Below the pieces are notes generated by a model, which was not told where the DNA came from, searched no databases, and saw only the letters and a list, made by a program, of their open reading frames with translations. The position numbers and the translations under genes are program-made. DNA of 64,000 bases from Podocnemis expansa (Eukaryota > Chordata > Testudines > Podocnemididae): assembly GCA_007922195.1 (NCBI GenBank), contig ML681963.1, positions 137,247,019-137,311,018 on the forward strand, in the 5' to 3' direction. Below are positions 1 through 39,042 of the stretch, piece by piece. Each line of letters begins with the position of its first letter. Position 1 is the stretch's first letter.

Positions 1-1282
1 TGCGTAATAGTGACACACGTGTTCCTAGCCAAGTTAATGGGACGCATGTGAATTAGGTGTTCACCAAGTTTAGGACTGCACATTAAAGCCTTAAGTTATT
101 ACAGCATTATTCATCTTCAGTACAAAGAGTCCATCATGTATACTGAAGATCACCGCCTCATGCTCCCTCAGGTTCTGATGGCATATAACTAGGTGAGGAG
201 GAATATTTATTGCTTGGCATTCAAGGTCTCAATCAGGAGAGTTAATTATATTCTTTCAAACCAAGTTGTGTCTGTGTGTGTTAGTGGTGGGGTGAAATAT
301 CACCATTTAAAAATTATTAGTGTGATAAAACTGATTGTGGGCCAACAAAATTCTGTTGCTTTAGATCACCACTTTAACCAACCCAAAAATAAGTGCCTGC
401 TCCTTACTTCAGTCACCCCGATAGCAGATCTGTTTCCCATCAAGCTGAATGTGCTCTTTGTTACAGTACTGCATGTCCCTGTTTCCCATCATAGTTTGTT
501 TTGTTTGGGTCATACAGTTAACCTGGGGTTTGTTTGGTGTTTCTCTTTTAGGAGAGGTAAAAATTAGTATCAAGACTGTCTGTGCAATTCTGAAGCGAAC
601 ACCTAAAAGAAGAACTACTTTTCATGTATATTCTAACTTCGTGCTGTTCAGCTGGATGCTGTCTTCTGCCATTCCTCTAGTCTGTGCCAGCTGGCTTTAT
701 TCCTGACGGACATCACTGCAACGCAGCATGGCTCATGAGTACTGTCTCTTGCCTGGCTGGTCTTTCTACATCTTAAGACAGCTCTGTCTCCTGGATACAT
801 TCCTGAGACAAGCTGTTTGAATTCCTAACTAGCACGCTAAAACCAAAGTCATTACCCATGAGCGCCAAACAATGAAAGTTTGAACTGCCCCCTCTTAGAA
901 CGGGGCTCCAAAGGCGTGCTAACGATAGGTCAGTTATCTCAGCAGTTATTCTCAGGCTGTGATGAATGCCTCCGGAGTCTTCCTCTTCACAGTACAATTA
1001 CCTCTATATTGCCTGTTTATCACTCTGCCACCTGATTTTTATTTGAACCCCGGCTGTCATTCTTGACTGTCTTTCCAACTGGATAGCTATTTGTATCTCA
1101 GTACCATTGTCTCCATCACAGATTGACACTTCCAAAGATATGACAGCTTACTGGATACTGATCAGTGCACTATCTACCCATCTAACCCATCAAGAAGCAT
1201 TAGTAACAGCATCAGTGGCACCTGTGGACAGATTTCCCTGAGAATTACCTCTGCAATTGCATAGATGGCATGTTCCAGAACA
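1..1282. other. no gene recognised (IGSF22 3' intron or flank)
   Basis: No exon with domain similarity and paired splice sites was seen on either strand. The longest open frames (for example 193-567 plus) show low-complexity composition and no motif. A further IGSF22 Ig or FN3 exon was looked for and not found. Confidence 0.5.
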
Positions 1283-1354
1283 GTCACTGTGTTAGTTTAA
1301 AAAAAACCAAGGAGTCCTGTAGCACTTAAAAGACTAACAAATTCATTTACACAT
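1283..1354 (-). repeat. PLE tail fragment, antisense arm
   Basis: The segment reads as the reverse complement of the PLE terminal sequence (GTTAGTCTTTAAGTGCCACAGGACTCCTT-type) and runs straight into a 10-N assembly gap. A sense copy and an inverted pair follow immediately after the gap. Confidence 0.7.
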
Positions 1355-1364
1355 NNNNNNNNNN
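1355..1364. other. assembly gap (10 N)
   Basis: Ten N bases sit between an antisense PLE tail and further PLE tail sequence. The placement suggests the assembly broke at an inverted repeat; true length is unknown. Confidence 0.95.
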
Positions 1365-1585
1365 CCCCTTTGAAACTTGTGTTAGTCTAGTTCAGCAAAA
1401 CAAACAAGGAGCCCCCTGGTCTTTTTAAAGACTAACAGATTTATTTATCACAGGAGCTTTCATGGGTAGAATCCCACTTTGTTTTTCCATTTCAAGTGTC
1501 TGACAAAGTGGGATCCTACTCATGAAAGCTCCTGCAATAAATAAATTTGTTAGTCTTTAAAAAGGCCACAGGGCTCCTTGTTTAT
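1365..1585. repeat. fold-back (hairpin) PLE tail copy
   Basis: Two PLE tails lie head to head. The left arm reads antisense (AAGGAGCCCCCTGGTC, AAAGACTAAC) and the right arm sense (AAATTTGTTAGTCTTT, CACAGGGCTCCTTG). The centre carries AATCCCACTTTG and its complement CAAAGTGGGATCC. The arms match the 3' end of the coding PLE at 30.8-32.1 kb. Confidence 0.75.
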
Positions 1586-2267
1586 ACAGAAGGCATGGGA
1601 GACTACTGATGACAGAAGCAGCTGCTGCACGAGCTGTAAGGAGAGACTGAAAGAACTGTGAAGGATCCTTATGGTTCAGCCCTAGCAGAAAATTTGGCAG
1701 AATAGTTATTAGCATAGCTCCAAGACTCAAGAAAAGGCTTCTGCTGCCCAATGTCGCTTGCCAACATCTTATCTGCAAACTCTAAGCAAAGTTTACTCAA
1801 GGACATGAACAAAAAATAAGAGCCATGTCATTGAGAATGTCTTTTTATAATGGAGTAAACCAGTGCACAGTACAAAATGAGCATTTGCTCATAATCTTTT
1901 CTGGAAGAATTTTATTTATTTAATTGAATTAATCTTCATTATGAGCCTGAGAAGACTAGAAACTCTGGATTTTACTCTCTGTATCTGAGCTGGTTTTCTC
2001 TAAGTGAAATTGGATCCCTAATAGATCCACCCTGATGATGGGCAAAGCCCCCTGTACAAATGTAACTGGCATGACCTTTTGGGGATGTCAAAAACCAGTC
2101 ACACTGGCAGACTGTCAGGGAGGACAACTAGATTACATGTGAATGTTCATCTAGCCATTAATAAAAGCTCAAAAAGCTTTATTACCTGCAAAGAGCATAA
2201 GCTAAATTAATAGTCAATCTGTGAAGCTTTGTAAACTATGGCTATTACAATAAAAAAAACTGATTCA

Positions 2268-29143
<26,876 letters not shown>

Positions 29144-29489
29144 GATGAAAATAACTTGACTTCTGCACGTTTCAATATACTTGTCAACTTTAGTGGGGAG
29201 AAAGTAAACAAATGAAATTCAGAATAGAAAACCCATGACTAGCTGATCCGCTCAGACAGAAGGCCTTGAAGTGCCAGTTCCTAGTGACCCACCACTTCTG
29301 CAGTAGCGTATTTTTTCAGCAAATTAGTATCTGGATAATGTTCTGTATGTTAGAAAAGCTATGTCAGTTGGGGTGGACTGTCACAGAACAACAATTTCAG
29401 CACTTTTCAGCCCCAAAGCTGATGCTAAAAGGATGAGGTTTTTAAATTATTCATTTTAGAAAGCTCCAAGATGCTGCATTTAAGGTCCA
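29144..29489. other. 5' flank of the first recognised IGSF22 exon
   Basis: No TATA box, CpG cluster or repeat was recognised in about 350 bp upstream of the first ATG. The promoter may lie further upstream, with a non-coding first exon. Confidence 0.4.
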
Positions 29490-30764
29490 AATTAGTGAAT
29501 ATAAGGATGGTCATGGTGGGTCAGATTAATAGTTCATCTAGCCTAACATCCTATCCTTGACAGTGGCTAGTGCCAACTGTTTCAGAGGGAATGAGCAAAC
29601 CAGAGCAATTTCAAGTGATCCATTCCCTGTTGTTCAGCCCCAGATTCTGGTAGTTGGCGTTTTAAGGAGACCCAGAGAACGGGTTATATTCCTGATTATC
29701 TTAGCTAATAGCCATCGATGGACCAATTCCTCCATGAATGTATCTAATTCTTTTTTTAACCCAGTTCGACATTTGGCTTTCACAACATCCTAGGGAAACA
29801 AGTCCCATGCTTTGACTGTGAATTGTGCGAAGTAGTATTTCCTTTCATTTGTTTTAAACCTGATGTTTATTAACTTCTTCAGGTGACCTCCTAATTGTTG
29901 TGTTACATGAAGGGATAAATAGCACTTTTTTATTCACTTTCTTCTTACCATTCTTAATTTTATAGTATTGTATTATATCCCCCAAACTGTCTCTTCTCTA
30001 AGCTAAAAACACCCAACTTTTTAATCTCTCCTCACATGAATGCTGTTCCATATCCCCTGACATTTTCATTGCCCTTCTCTGTACCTTTTCAAATTTTAAC
30101 ATGTGTGCGCGCATGTATGTAGCAACCAGAACTGCATATAGTATTCAAGGTGTCAGCATACGATGGATCTATATAGTGGCAACAGAATCTACCATTCCTT
30201 ATGGTGAGGGACCTTGTCAAAGGAGTTCTGAAAGATATTACCTGGATTGCCCTTATCCACATGTTTGCTGATGACCTCCTTCTTCAGTGTTAAGAAATAA
30301 TTTAGATCCTATTACAATATGTTCCTGTTCTAATGATTCTTAACATTATTAGTTTTCTTGATTGCTGCTGCAGGCTGAGAGAATGTTTTCAGAAAACTAT
30401 GATAACTCCAAGATCTCCTTCTCCAGTGTAACAAACAATTTAGATCCTATCATTTTGTACCTACAGTTGGGATTATGTTTGCCAATGTGCATTACTTTGC
30501 ACTTAACACTGAATTTCTCCTGACATTTTGTTGAACTTGGTAACTCTTCACCATCAGCCTTGGATTTAACTATTTTGAGTAATTTAGTATCTGCAAATTT
30601 TACTATGTCTCAGTTCACCCCCCTTTTCAAGATCATTTATGAATATGTTGAACAGTGCAGTATAGACCGTTGGGGGACCCTGCTATTTACTTCCAGTGCG
30701 AAAGCTGACCATTTATTCCTACACTTTGTTTCCAACCTTTTAACCAGTTAGTGATCATGAGAGA
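29490..30764 (-). mobile_element. antisense CR1 LINE, 3' part, split by PLE
   Basis: The plus strand reads the reverse complement of CR1 ORF2 and its 3' region: TAGCTAATAGCCATCGATGG, TTCACAACATCCTAGGGAAA and GTTGGGATTATGTTTGCCAA appear in consensus order. It breaks at about 30764 and resumes at 32133. Confidence 0.85.
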
Positions 30765-32132
30765 CACCTCTTCTTTACCTGCGCTACATCAATGACATCT
30801 TTATCATCTGGACACACGGCAGGGATGCTCTTGAAGATTTTCACAGAGATTTCAATAATTTTCACGACACCATCAAATTGAGCCTGGAACACTCCACACA
30901 GGAGATCCACTTTCTTGACACTACAGTACAAATCAGGGATAGACACATCACCACCACCCTCTACCGAAAACCTACTGATTGGTATAGTTACCTACATCCT
31001 TCGAGCTTCCATCCTAAACACACCACACGATCCACTGTCTACAGCCAAGCCCTAAGATATAACCGCATCTGCTCTGATCCCTCAGACAGAGACAGACATC
31101 TTGAGGATCTCTATCAAGCATTCTTGAAACTACAGTACCCACCTGGGGAAGTAAGAAAACAAACTGACAGAGCTAGATGGGTTCCTCGAAGTCATCTACT
31201 ACAGGAGAGACCCAAGAAAGAAAGCAACAGAACACCACTAGTCACCACATACAATCCTCAAGTCAGACCTCTGAAAAAGATCATTAAGGACCTACAGCCT
31301 ATTCTAAAAGATGATCCCTCTCTCTCTCTCTAGCATTAGGAGACAGACCACTCCTTGCTTATAGGCAGCCCCCTAATCTTAAACAGATACTCACCAGCAA
31401 CTACAGATCTAACAACAAGAACATTGAAGCAGGCACACACCCTTGCAAAAAACCACGCTGCCAAGTCTGCCCACATATCTACACAACAGACACCATCATA
31501 GGTCCTAATCAAGCCTGCTACTCCATCAAAGGCTCATTTACCTGCTCATCTACTAATGTGGTCTATGCCATCATGTGCAAGAAATGCCCCAACACCTTAT
31601 ATATTGGACAAACAGGACGATCGCTCCGTAAGAGACTGAATGAGCACAGAGCTGATATCAGAAATCAAAGAACAAAGAAACCAGTTGCTGAGCACTTCCA
31701 TCTTCTTAATCACTCGATGATGGATTTGTTAACGACTGTCATTAGAGATGTACCTGGGACATGAAGACTCCAAAGAGAAACAGCTGAACTCGAATTAATA
31801 TGCAAGCTAAATTCTGTGAAAGCAGGACTCAGTCGAGATTATGGGTTCTTTTCACATTACAAAGGGTAATGTGACTTCAGGCTTCCCATTCTTTAAGCCT
31901 GTAAACTGCTCTGATTTGCTGTTACTTTATGACCTGATCCTATGTTTTACACCCCCTTGCATTTAGTTTCATTCCTTTCTGTAAGTTCACCCATCTTCGA
32001 AGCATCTGAGGAAGTAGGATCTTCTCCCACGAAAGCTCATGCAAAAAATAAATCTGTTAGTCTTAAAGTGCCACACAACTGCTTGTTGTTTTTTTACTGG
32101 ACTAGACTAACACGGCTATCCCTTTGGAATCT
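30765..32132 (+). mobile_element. Penelope-like element, 5'-truncated, RT palm plus GIY-YIG endonuclease
   Basis: The frame from about 30777 reads LYLRYINDIFIIW, LSLEHSTQEIHFLDTTV and YRKPTDWYSYLHPSSFHPKH, as in PLE reverse transcriptase; the catalytic YxDD is YIND. A CT-repeat at 31317-31332 and a stop at 31333 interrupt it. The downstream frame holds HPCKKPRCQVCPH and the GIY-YIG signature NTLYIGQTGRSLRKRLNEH. A non-coding tail follows (GCTCATGCAAAAAATAAATC to CTAGACTAACACGG) that matches all the fold-back copies. It is inserted in an antisense CR1. The element is defective. Confidence 0.85.
31558..31764 (+). pseudogene. PLE GIY-YIG endonuclease fragment
   Basis: VVYAIMCKKCPNTLYIGQTG followed by RSLRKRLNEHRADIR has the GIY-YIG core (YIG plus conserved Arg and His) and the preceding Cys pair typical of Penelope endonucleases. 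It ends at a stop after 68 codons and is cut off from the RT by a frameshift upstream. Confidence 0.8.
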
Positions 32133-32770
32133 ACCATCTTATCCTTTGACTGCTTAATTTGCTTAAGACATTATGGTGATGGACGTTCTCAAAGGAGTTC
32201 TGAAAGATATTAACTGGACTGCCCTTATCCACATGCCTGCTGACACCCTCAGAGAATTCTAATAGATTGGTAAGGCATGGTTTCCCTTTACAAAAGTCAT
32301 GTTGACTCTTTCCCAAAATATCCTGTTTGTCTTTGTGTCCGATAAGCTTTTTCTTTACTATAGTTTCAACCAAGTTCCCTGGTACTGAAGTTAGACTTAC
32401 CAGGCTGTAATTGCCAGGATCATCTCCGCAGCCATTTTTAAAAATAAGTGTTACATGAGTAATCCTCCAGCCATCTAGTACAGAGGCTAATTTAGCAGGT
32501 AAGTTACATACCACATTTAGTAGTTCACAATTTCTATCTGAATTCCTTCAGAACTCTTGGTTGAATACCATCTAGTACTACTGATTTATTACTTTTAATT
32601 TACCAACTCCACCCCAAAATGTCCTCTTTGAATACCTCAGCCTGGGACAGTTCCTCACATTTGTCATTTAAAACAAATGGTTTGGATGTGGGGCCCTCCC
32701 TCACATCCTCTGCAGTACAAACTGGTGCAAAAATTAATTTAGCTCCTCCACTACAGCCTTGTCCTTGAGT
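32133..32770 (-). mobile_element. antisense CR1 LINE, continuation beyond the PLE
   Basis: The minus strand at 32514-32131 translates to CR1 RT, with GDDPGNYSLVSLTSVPGNLV and LGKSQHDFCKGKPCLTNLL. It resumes the copy that stopped at 30764. Confidence 0.85.
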
Positions 32771-32959
32771 GTCTAGTAGCCCAACTCACTGTGCAGGCTT
32801 CATATTTGTGTGTGTATACACTCCTCAACTGATGTTAACCAATGTAACTGGTATTTTCAGCTAGACTGATTTACATCCATTGCAGAGCTGGACTGTGAAC
32901 ATAAAATAAGAGGCACTGCACCAGTACTGGTCATCTATTGCAAGGTTTTAGGGTGTAGT

Positions 32960-33525
32960 TCTGCAACCTAAAGTCTCCAGAGGAGAAGACTGAGGGGGGA
33001 TTTGATAGCAACCCTCAACTACCTGTAGGCGTGCTCCAAAGAAGAGGGAGCTAGGCTGTCATCAGTAGTAAAAGAGGACAGAACAAGGAGCAATAGTTTC
33101 AAGCTGCAGCAGGGGAGGTTGAGGTTAGATATTAGGAAAAGCTTTCTCACTGGGGGGGGGGTGAAGCATTGGAATAGGTTACCTAGGGAGGTGGTGGAAT
33201 CTCCATCTTTGGAAACATTTAAGGCCAGAGCCATAACGTGTTGATCCGCTGCCCAGAGCATGTTCCGATTGGAATGCGCCCCTTGCTATTAGCGGCGCGT
33301 TGGGCTGGCACCGCGAAACATGCCTTTTAAATGAGCCGCTCTATTGCCGCTCTGGCACACCTGGGGCAAAGCCCCATTGGCCCTGCCATAGTTGCCGCCC
33401 TGTTTAAGGCCCAGTTAGACAAAACCCTTGCTGGGATGCCTTAGTGGGAGTAGTCCTGCTTTTAGCAGGGGGTTGGACTAGATGACCTCATGAGGTCCCT
33501 TCCAACCCTATGATTCTATGCACCT
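32960..33525 (+). mobile_element. CR1 LINE 3' end with hAT insertion
   Basis: CTGAGGGGGGATTTGATAGC, AGCAATAGTTTCAAGCTGCA, CTAGGGAGGTGGTGGAATCT and the tail GGTTGGACTAGATGACCTCA, CCAACCCTATGATTCTATG match the CR1 C-terminus and 3' UTR. A 177 bp foreign segment interrupts it at 33226-33402. Confidence 0.9.
33226..33402. mobile_element. 177-bp hAT-like MITE in CR1, 8-bp target duplication
   Basis: The insertion is flanked by TTTAAGGC on both sides (33218-33225 and 33403-33410). Removing it and one copy restores the CR1 sequence. Ends CAGAGCCATAAC and GTTGCCGCCCTG are imperfect inverted repeats (CAGAGC/CAGGGC). An 8 bp duplication and CAG ends fit hAT. It is CpG-rich compared with its surroundings. 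Confidence 0.85.
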
Positions 33526-34291
33526 GTGCTCATTCAACTAGCAACTACTAACCAGCATAACCTAACTGAAGCCCACTCACTGAAAACAAAGACTATTTTG
33601 GGTAATTAGGCAATTATACCTTCATTTTGCACCATGAAAGTTAATAGGAGTTTTGCCACTGATATGCATGACAGCAGGACTAAGCCCCTGATGTTTGTTT
33701 ATGTGTTTCTTAGTCAGGATTTTCTTTATTTAAATCCACTAATTTTAAAGAATGAATCAGAAAAGGAGATACAAAATTTTCCTAATCAAAGCCCAAAGCA
33801 GAAAGTTCAAATCTGGCAGCATCCCCCAGCTTGCAGCAGGGGGTAGGCAAGATCATGTGCCCAAGGAGATGTCTCAGCCCACCATTCCTGAAAGGAGCAT
33901 GTAGGAAACACACCCATGCCACCACCCTGGAACAGTGTGTAGTGCCTCCTCACTTCCTCCTCAGGAGGGCCAGGGGAGGAGGCCACACCTTCTTCTGCTC
34001 CTGCTAGCAAGTCTCATACCAATAGCAGTGTGAGAGTTTAGTAGCTCTTGTACTAGTGGGATCACACTGGCTACTGATTGTGCTCATACCCAGTGCTCTG
34101 TGAGAGCTGGAAGGGTGCTTGACTTTCTCTGCTTTCCCAAGGACTGCGCAACATTAATATCTTAAAAGTATTGTTTTCCTAATGCTAAAAGTGCAACCGA
34201 TATACAACGAAGACCGAAACATGGATCCACAAATCCTTATCACATTCTTGTGGTGTTAAAGAATGTCAGAGCAGAAACCCATCATCTGGAA

Positions 34292-34668
34292 CAGTGGTTC
34301 TCAACTACTGTGTTGGGACACATTACTGTGTCACCACACTGCAGGAGGTGTGCTGTGGGGAGATGGCTGGATTTGACCCGGGTCGGTGTGTCCTGTAGAG
34401 CAGTTGTTCCCACCCTTTTCTCTGCCATGGCACACCTCGATACCTTTAACTATTTTGAGGCAAACCACCATATAGTCTTCAAATGAACTCATGAATATTC
34501 ATGAGCCAGTCCAGAACACTGCGTAGTTTTTTCAAAAAATTCTGTGGCACACCTGCTCTGGCATGAGGGAGCACCTGTGTGCCATGGCACACTGGCTGGG
34601 TAACGCTGCTGTAGGGTCACGACACACCACCAAGCTTGTAGTAACCCACAAAAGGTTGAGAGCTAGTG
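34292..34668. mobile_element. outer hAT-like MITE, perfect 8-bp TSD
   Basis: Flanked by ATCTGGAA at 34284-34291 and 34669-34676. Terminal inverted repeats are CAGTGGTTCTCAACT and AGGTTGAGAGCTAGTG. It contains a second hAT-like element. Confidence 0.85.
34401..34608. mobile_element. inner hAT-like MITE nested in 34292-34668
   Basis: Ends CAGTTGTTCCCACCC and GGCTGGGTAACGCTG are inverted relatives. It is flanked by CTGTAGAG and CTGTAGGG, an 8 bp duplication with one mismatch. Confidence 0.8.
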
Positions 34669-34979
34669 ATCTGGAAATCCTCTTCTCTCACCCAACTTTC
34701 ATCGAACAATGACTTGCTCTGGTGTGTGTTGAAATTATGTGTTTTGCATCCAGGGAATGCAGAGTAGAAGATGTAATCCAGGGGGAAGAGAAGCTGTAAG
34801 CCACCTTTACAACCATGTCTGACCAGAGGCCAGACTTACTGTGGAATCTCTTAGTGGTTATTTCATTGGACAACCAACTACTCCTCTTGGTCTCTGATGC
34901 CACCTGCTGGCAAATCCTCCAATACTGGAATGGCCTGCCTTTTGGTGGGTGGCAACTCAGCCCTCTGGCTGGGTCACCA

Positions 34980-35830
34980 ATTTAGCTTAACCCCTCCTTC
35001 AGGGGTAGCAATGTCCAATGGAAGGGCAGAAGGCCTGGCACCCTTATGAGTGGGAAGGACCCTTGGTCTATCATGTGGCCCCTGCAGCTGGCTTGCCCTC
35101 GCCATGAGACTTTCAGCACCTCTGTCTTATCTTTATGCCTGGGAGGGGTGGAAGTGAGGTTCATGTCTATAGGTAGAGGATTGGTAGAAGAGTCCAGGCC
35201 CTCCACTGCACCAGGTTTTAATCCAGGGTGGTATGAGAAGCAAACAATGACAAGCACTAGAGTATGCCCCCAGACTTGCTCCCTGGGCCACTTTCTATTA
35301 TTCAATCCCTTTCACAGTCTAGGAGTCTGGGAATGAACTTTCAGCATAACTGGGCTAAGCTGGTAGTCCCTTGCTCCCTAGTGGAGGCTCCTGTGGCTGT
35401 TTTGGTCAGGAGCTCTCAGGATAGATCTGTCCTGTTCCCATATCTGCTCCCATGTGAACTATCTAACCTCCTTGTAAGAGTATTCCTGCAGAGGAAGCAT
35501 GCACTGAAGACTGTGGGAGAGAGGCAGTATTCTCCCCAGGACTTGAAATTAGGGTGGGAAGTGTAGGGAGAAGTATACAGGGGTATTGGGGGGGTTCACT
35601 GTTACTAGCTGACAACTGGCGGCGTGTTGGGAAATTCAGGGGGGGTATTGGTGGGTGCAGGGCAGTGTTAGGCAAATCCCTGGGGAGAGGGATGCAGAGA
35701 ACCGCTCCATAAACCCTTCAGTTCTACTGTGAGATTTATGAACCCTCTCACAGAATGTGATTCTGGGCTGCCAAGGGACAAGATGGCTCCCATCAAATTA
35801 GAGCCATTCCAGGGTTGCTGTAATCAAGGC
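34980..35830. other. unclassified intergenic stretch
   Basis: No gene recognised. Moderately GC-rich with overlapping open frames on both strands but no domain. It may be an old LTR-type repeat; no ends were seen. Confidence 0.35.
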
Positions 35831-36419
35831 TAGCCCTCGATCAAATGGCATCCCAGGCCAGGATCATGTTCAACCCATCCCACATATACTTTCACAATTA
35901 CATAATAAAATATCAAAATATCACAACTACGTTCTCTCTTCACTTTGTTACTACATCTTACTGAGTGACTGATTTCCTGTCCCTTATATACTAAGAGGCC
36001 ATGGCTGACTACATTCAAGGAGGTTTGATGAAAATGTAGTTTTCAGAAAACCTGCATAGTTCCATGAGATTCTACAAAGGTCCAAAACATTCTAGATTAA
36101 TGAAAAATAATCCATATATGGCATACTTTTCTCTCTTTCTTGCTAACAACAAAAACAGTACTGTAAGCCTGCCGTCCTCCAAGCCCAGCACTCCTGGTCG
36201 TCACCTAAATCGCCTGCTCTTAAACTTGGTTCTGGCTCTAATTTATGGCAGGCTCCCATTGGCTGCCTTCCAGTGCAGTGCTGCCCAGAATTTCCATTGT
36301 GTCATACTGAAGACTCACACTTCATATCACTGATAGTCACAACTCTTCCAAATCTGACCATGAACCAAACTTGTCTAAAAGGGAGAAGAAGGAAGATGGT
36401 TGCTTTCATAGACCACCTT

Positions 36420-36802
36420 GGCTGTGTTCACACAGCACTCTTATTTTGAAACAACAGAGGTTGTTTCAAAATAAGAAATACCCTGTTCACATGATGCATG
36501 GTTGTTTCGAAACAACGGCACCCGTTGTTTAGAAACAACTTAAACCCCATGTGGGGACGAAACAATGTTGTTTCGAAACAATTGTTTTGAAACAATGCCA
36601 TCCGAACATGTTGTTTCGAAACAACAGTGACTTGTTTCGAAATAACTGTTGCCTGAAACTGCTATTTTGCTTTGAGCTTTTTTCCTTAATTTGAATTAAC
36701 AAACTGTTAATTCAAATTGTTATTTCGAAATAAGGTATTATTTCGATACAAGTTGTTTTGACACAACTTGTATTGAAATAATGCCTGTGTGTGAACACAG
36801 CC
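36420..36802. mobile_element. TTCGAA-palindrome inverted-repeat element, copy 1
   Basis: Ends GGCTGTGTTCACACAG and TGTGTGAACACAGCC are inverted repeats, flanked by CTT on both sides. The interior is a run of GTTGTTTCGAAACAAC-type palindromes. It is non-coding, 383 bp, and inverted relative to copy 2. Confidence 0.85.
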
Positions 36803-36805
36803 CTT

Positions 36806-39042
36806 GAGTTTCTCCCTTCCCCTCAACCCACGTATCTCTTGCTGTTCTCTCACCCTTTCTTCCCTGGTAGAAGGTATTTTGTTTTGGTGTGATGGTGGTG
36901 GGTGGAACTGTGCAAAAGATAGGAGAGGAGAAATTTTTCTAATGCTAAACATACTGAAAAGAACCACATTTTGCTTTCACTTATACCGGCAGCAGGTGCT
37001 GATGGGACAAATGTATTTATCACACTCCTTTGATCATCTCACCTGCTTCTCTGCCCTATAAGTCATATGCCTTTGGGCTTGTTCTAGGATTTCAAAATCT
37101 TAAGCAGCTTCATACAGTTGCCATGCTTTAAAAATCAACCTTCAAAGGAATCCTTTCTGCTCTCCTTCCAGATGAGGAATTGCATCTGCCTCCTGATTTT
37201 CTTTGCCTGAGCCAAAAAAGAGGCAAGATTCAACTTTTGGCTAGTGATAACTGTTCTATACATAAAAATGTTACAGCTTAAGGATTGCCACTCTGCATGG
37301 AGTTTTATATCATTAGCGATACCTTGATTTCCTGTGGGACTAACACCAACTTCAAGGGCCCAAAATATTGCACTTTAAAGATGTAGCATTATCTACCATA
37401 GGTTTGTGCACTGCTGCCCCTCATACAGGTTCAGTGTTTATCTAGGTCTTTGAGCAAGAAATAATACAAAATTACATTGTAGGCAAATCTTCTACCTCAG
37501 GGGCAGAGATAAATCATGGGGAACACGCACTATTTTGGATGACCCCATGACAGAGAGGTGATTTACACCCACTCCTTCTACTGTGACTACAACATCATAT
37601 TTCTTATGATTGCATCTGTAAGTAAAGTCGGTTCTTCAGAAATGGATGTTCAACACAATTAAATTATATGTGACAAGGACTTGGGGTTAAGAATAGTGCT
37701 TTGGTGTTAGTCACAGAAGATCAAGATAGAAAAGATTGTCTAGTTCATCCCTTAGCTAGCATAGTATTATCCCCTACAATACACTTTCTACATCTTTTTA
37801 AGTCTAATATTGAATGCCTCAAGCAATGATGCTTCAAGGTGTTATTTCATGAGGCCCCTTATTTTAGCTGTCAATCCTCTCACCTCAAAACAGTGATAAA
37901 AAAAACCCTAAAATAAAGTTAAGCATGTCCAATACCTCTTCTTCACTCCAGGCACCCACAGCAATGATATTTACAGAATATCCAGTACTACTGACATTCC
38001 AGGCAATATTTATTCATGTAAAATTTACCTTATCTTCAAGCTGTCAATGTCCTGGTTCAGCCCTACTATGAGTTTTCAGACCATCAGTGGATCCTTCTGT
38101 ATTCTCTGGCTGGTGTGAAGCACTGTAGCGTGTTGCAGTGTCAGGACGACAGCTGGGTCCCTCAGAACAGGACAAATATGGCTCTGAGTAGTTCAAACTT
38201 TAAAATACATACTGGCCTCTTGTGGGCTATGTAGTTACATCCATTACACTGACTTCAGCAGTTTTACATGCTTGGAGGAATAGGATGATAAAATCTTAAG
38301 GGCAAGGATGAGTATATAACAAGAATTAGACATCTGAAGGTCAAAGAGATGACTTGCAGCTTTTCTGAAGCTATGTTAGCATGAGATTTCAAGATCTTGA
38401 CAAAACATAGGTGGCTTTTCATATTCAACTTGTTTTATTTTGTTTTTAAAATATAAAATATTTAGGGTCAGATATTCAAAAGAGTACAGCACCCAACAGC
38501 TTCTACTAAGGTACCTAAAAAAGAGACCTGATTTAAAAAAGAAATCAAAAAACAAAACAAAAAAACCCCACTCAGTTCTCATTGAACAACCTAAATGAAA
38601 TGGCCAGATTTTTTTCAACACCTAGCAGCTTCATTGTTCACAAATCTGGCCAGTTGATTTACATGGCCAAATGGTAACAGAGCTCTTTTTAACATAAGGG
38701 CTGAGGTGGGTATTTTTTTGGTTTGTTTGTTTTAATCTAAACTTTAATATTCAGCAATAAATTCTAGATTCTGCTACCCTTTGACAAGAAGCAGTACTTA
38801 CTGAAGGAATAATCCCACTGAAATCAATGGGAGTTCTCACAGAAGAGGTACATCTCAGCATGAGAAATAACTACGTAACAGTAGCAATGGCCTATTTACA
38901 TAGCAATTTCCATGCCAAAGGATCTGAATGACACCTCGTTTGTTTTGTAGCTGAAGCAATGACCAAAAATTGTTTATCTTTACTTGATGCGCATTCAAAG
39001 TACTGTTAGATTGATTGCTCCGGATTTACACTAGGAGTAAAT
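36806..39042. other. intergenic, no gene recognised
   Basis: Between the two TTCGAA elements I see only A+T-rich unique sequence and short low-complexity runs (for example near 38430-38570). No exon motifs or repeat ends. Confidence 0.5.

Noticed and set aside
110..190. Possible short minus-strand exon or C-terminus (frame reading LREHEAVIFSIHDGLFVLK)
   Set aside because: Faintly Ig-like, but no core Trp, no clear acceptor in the right phase, and an early stop. Not enough to call the next IGSF22 exon.
193..567. 124-codon plus-strand open frame
   Set aside because: No motif or splice context, and opposite in strand to the gene. It looks like chance.
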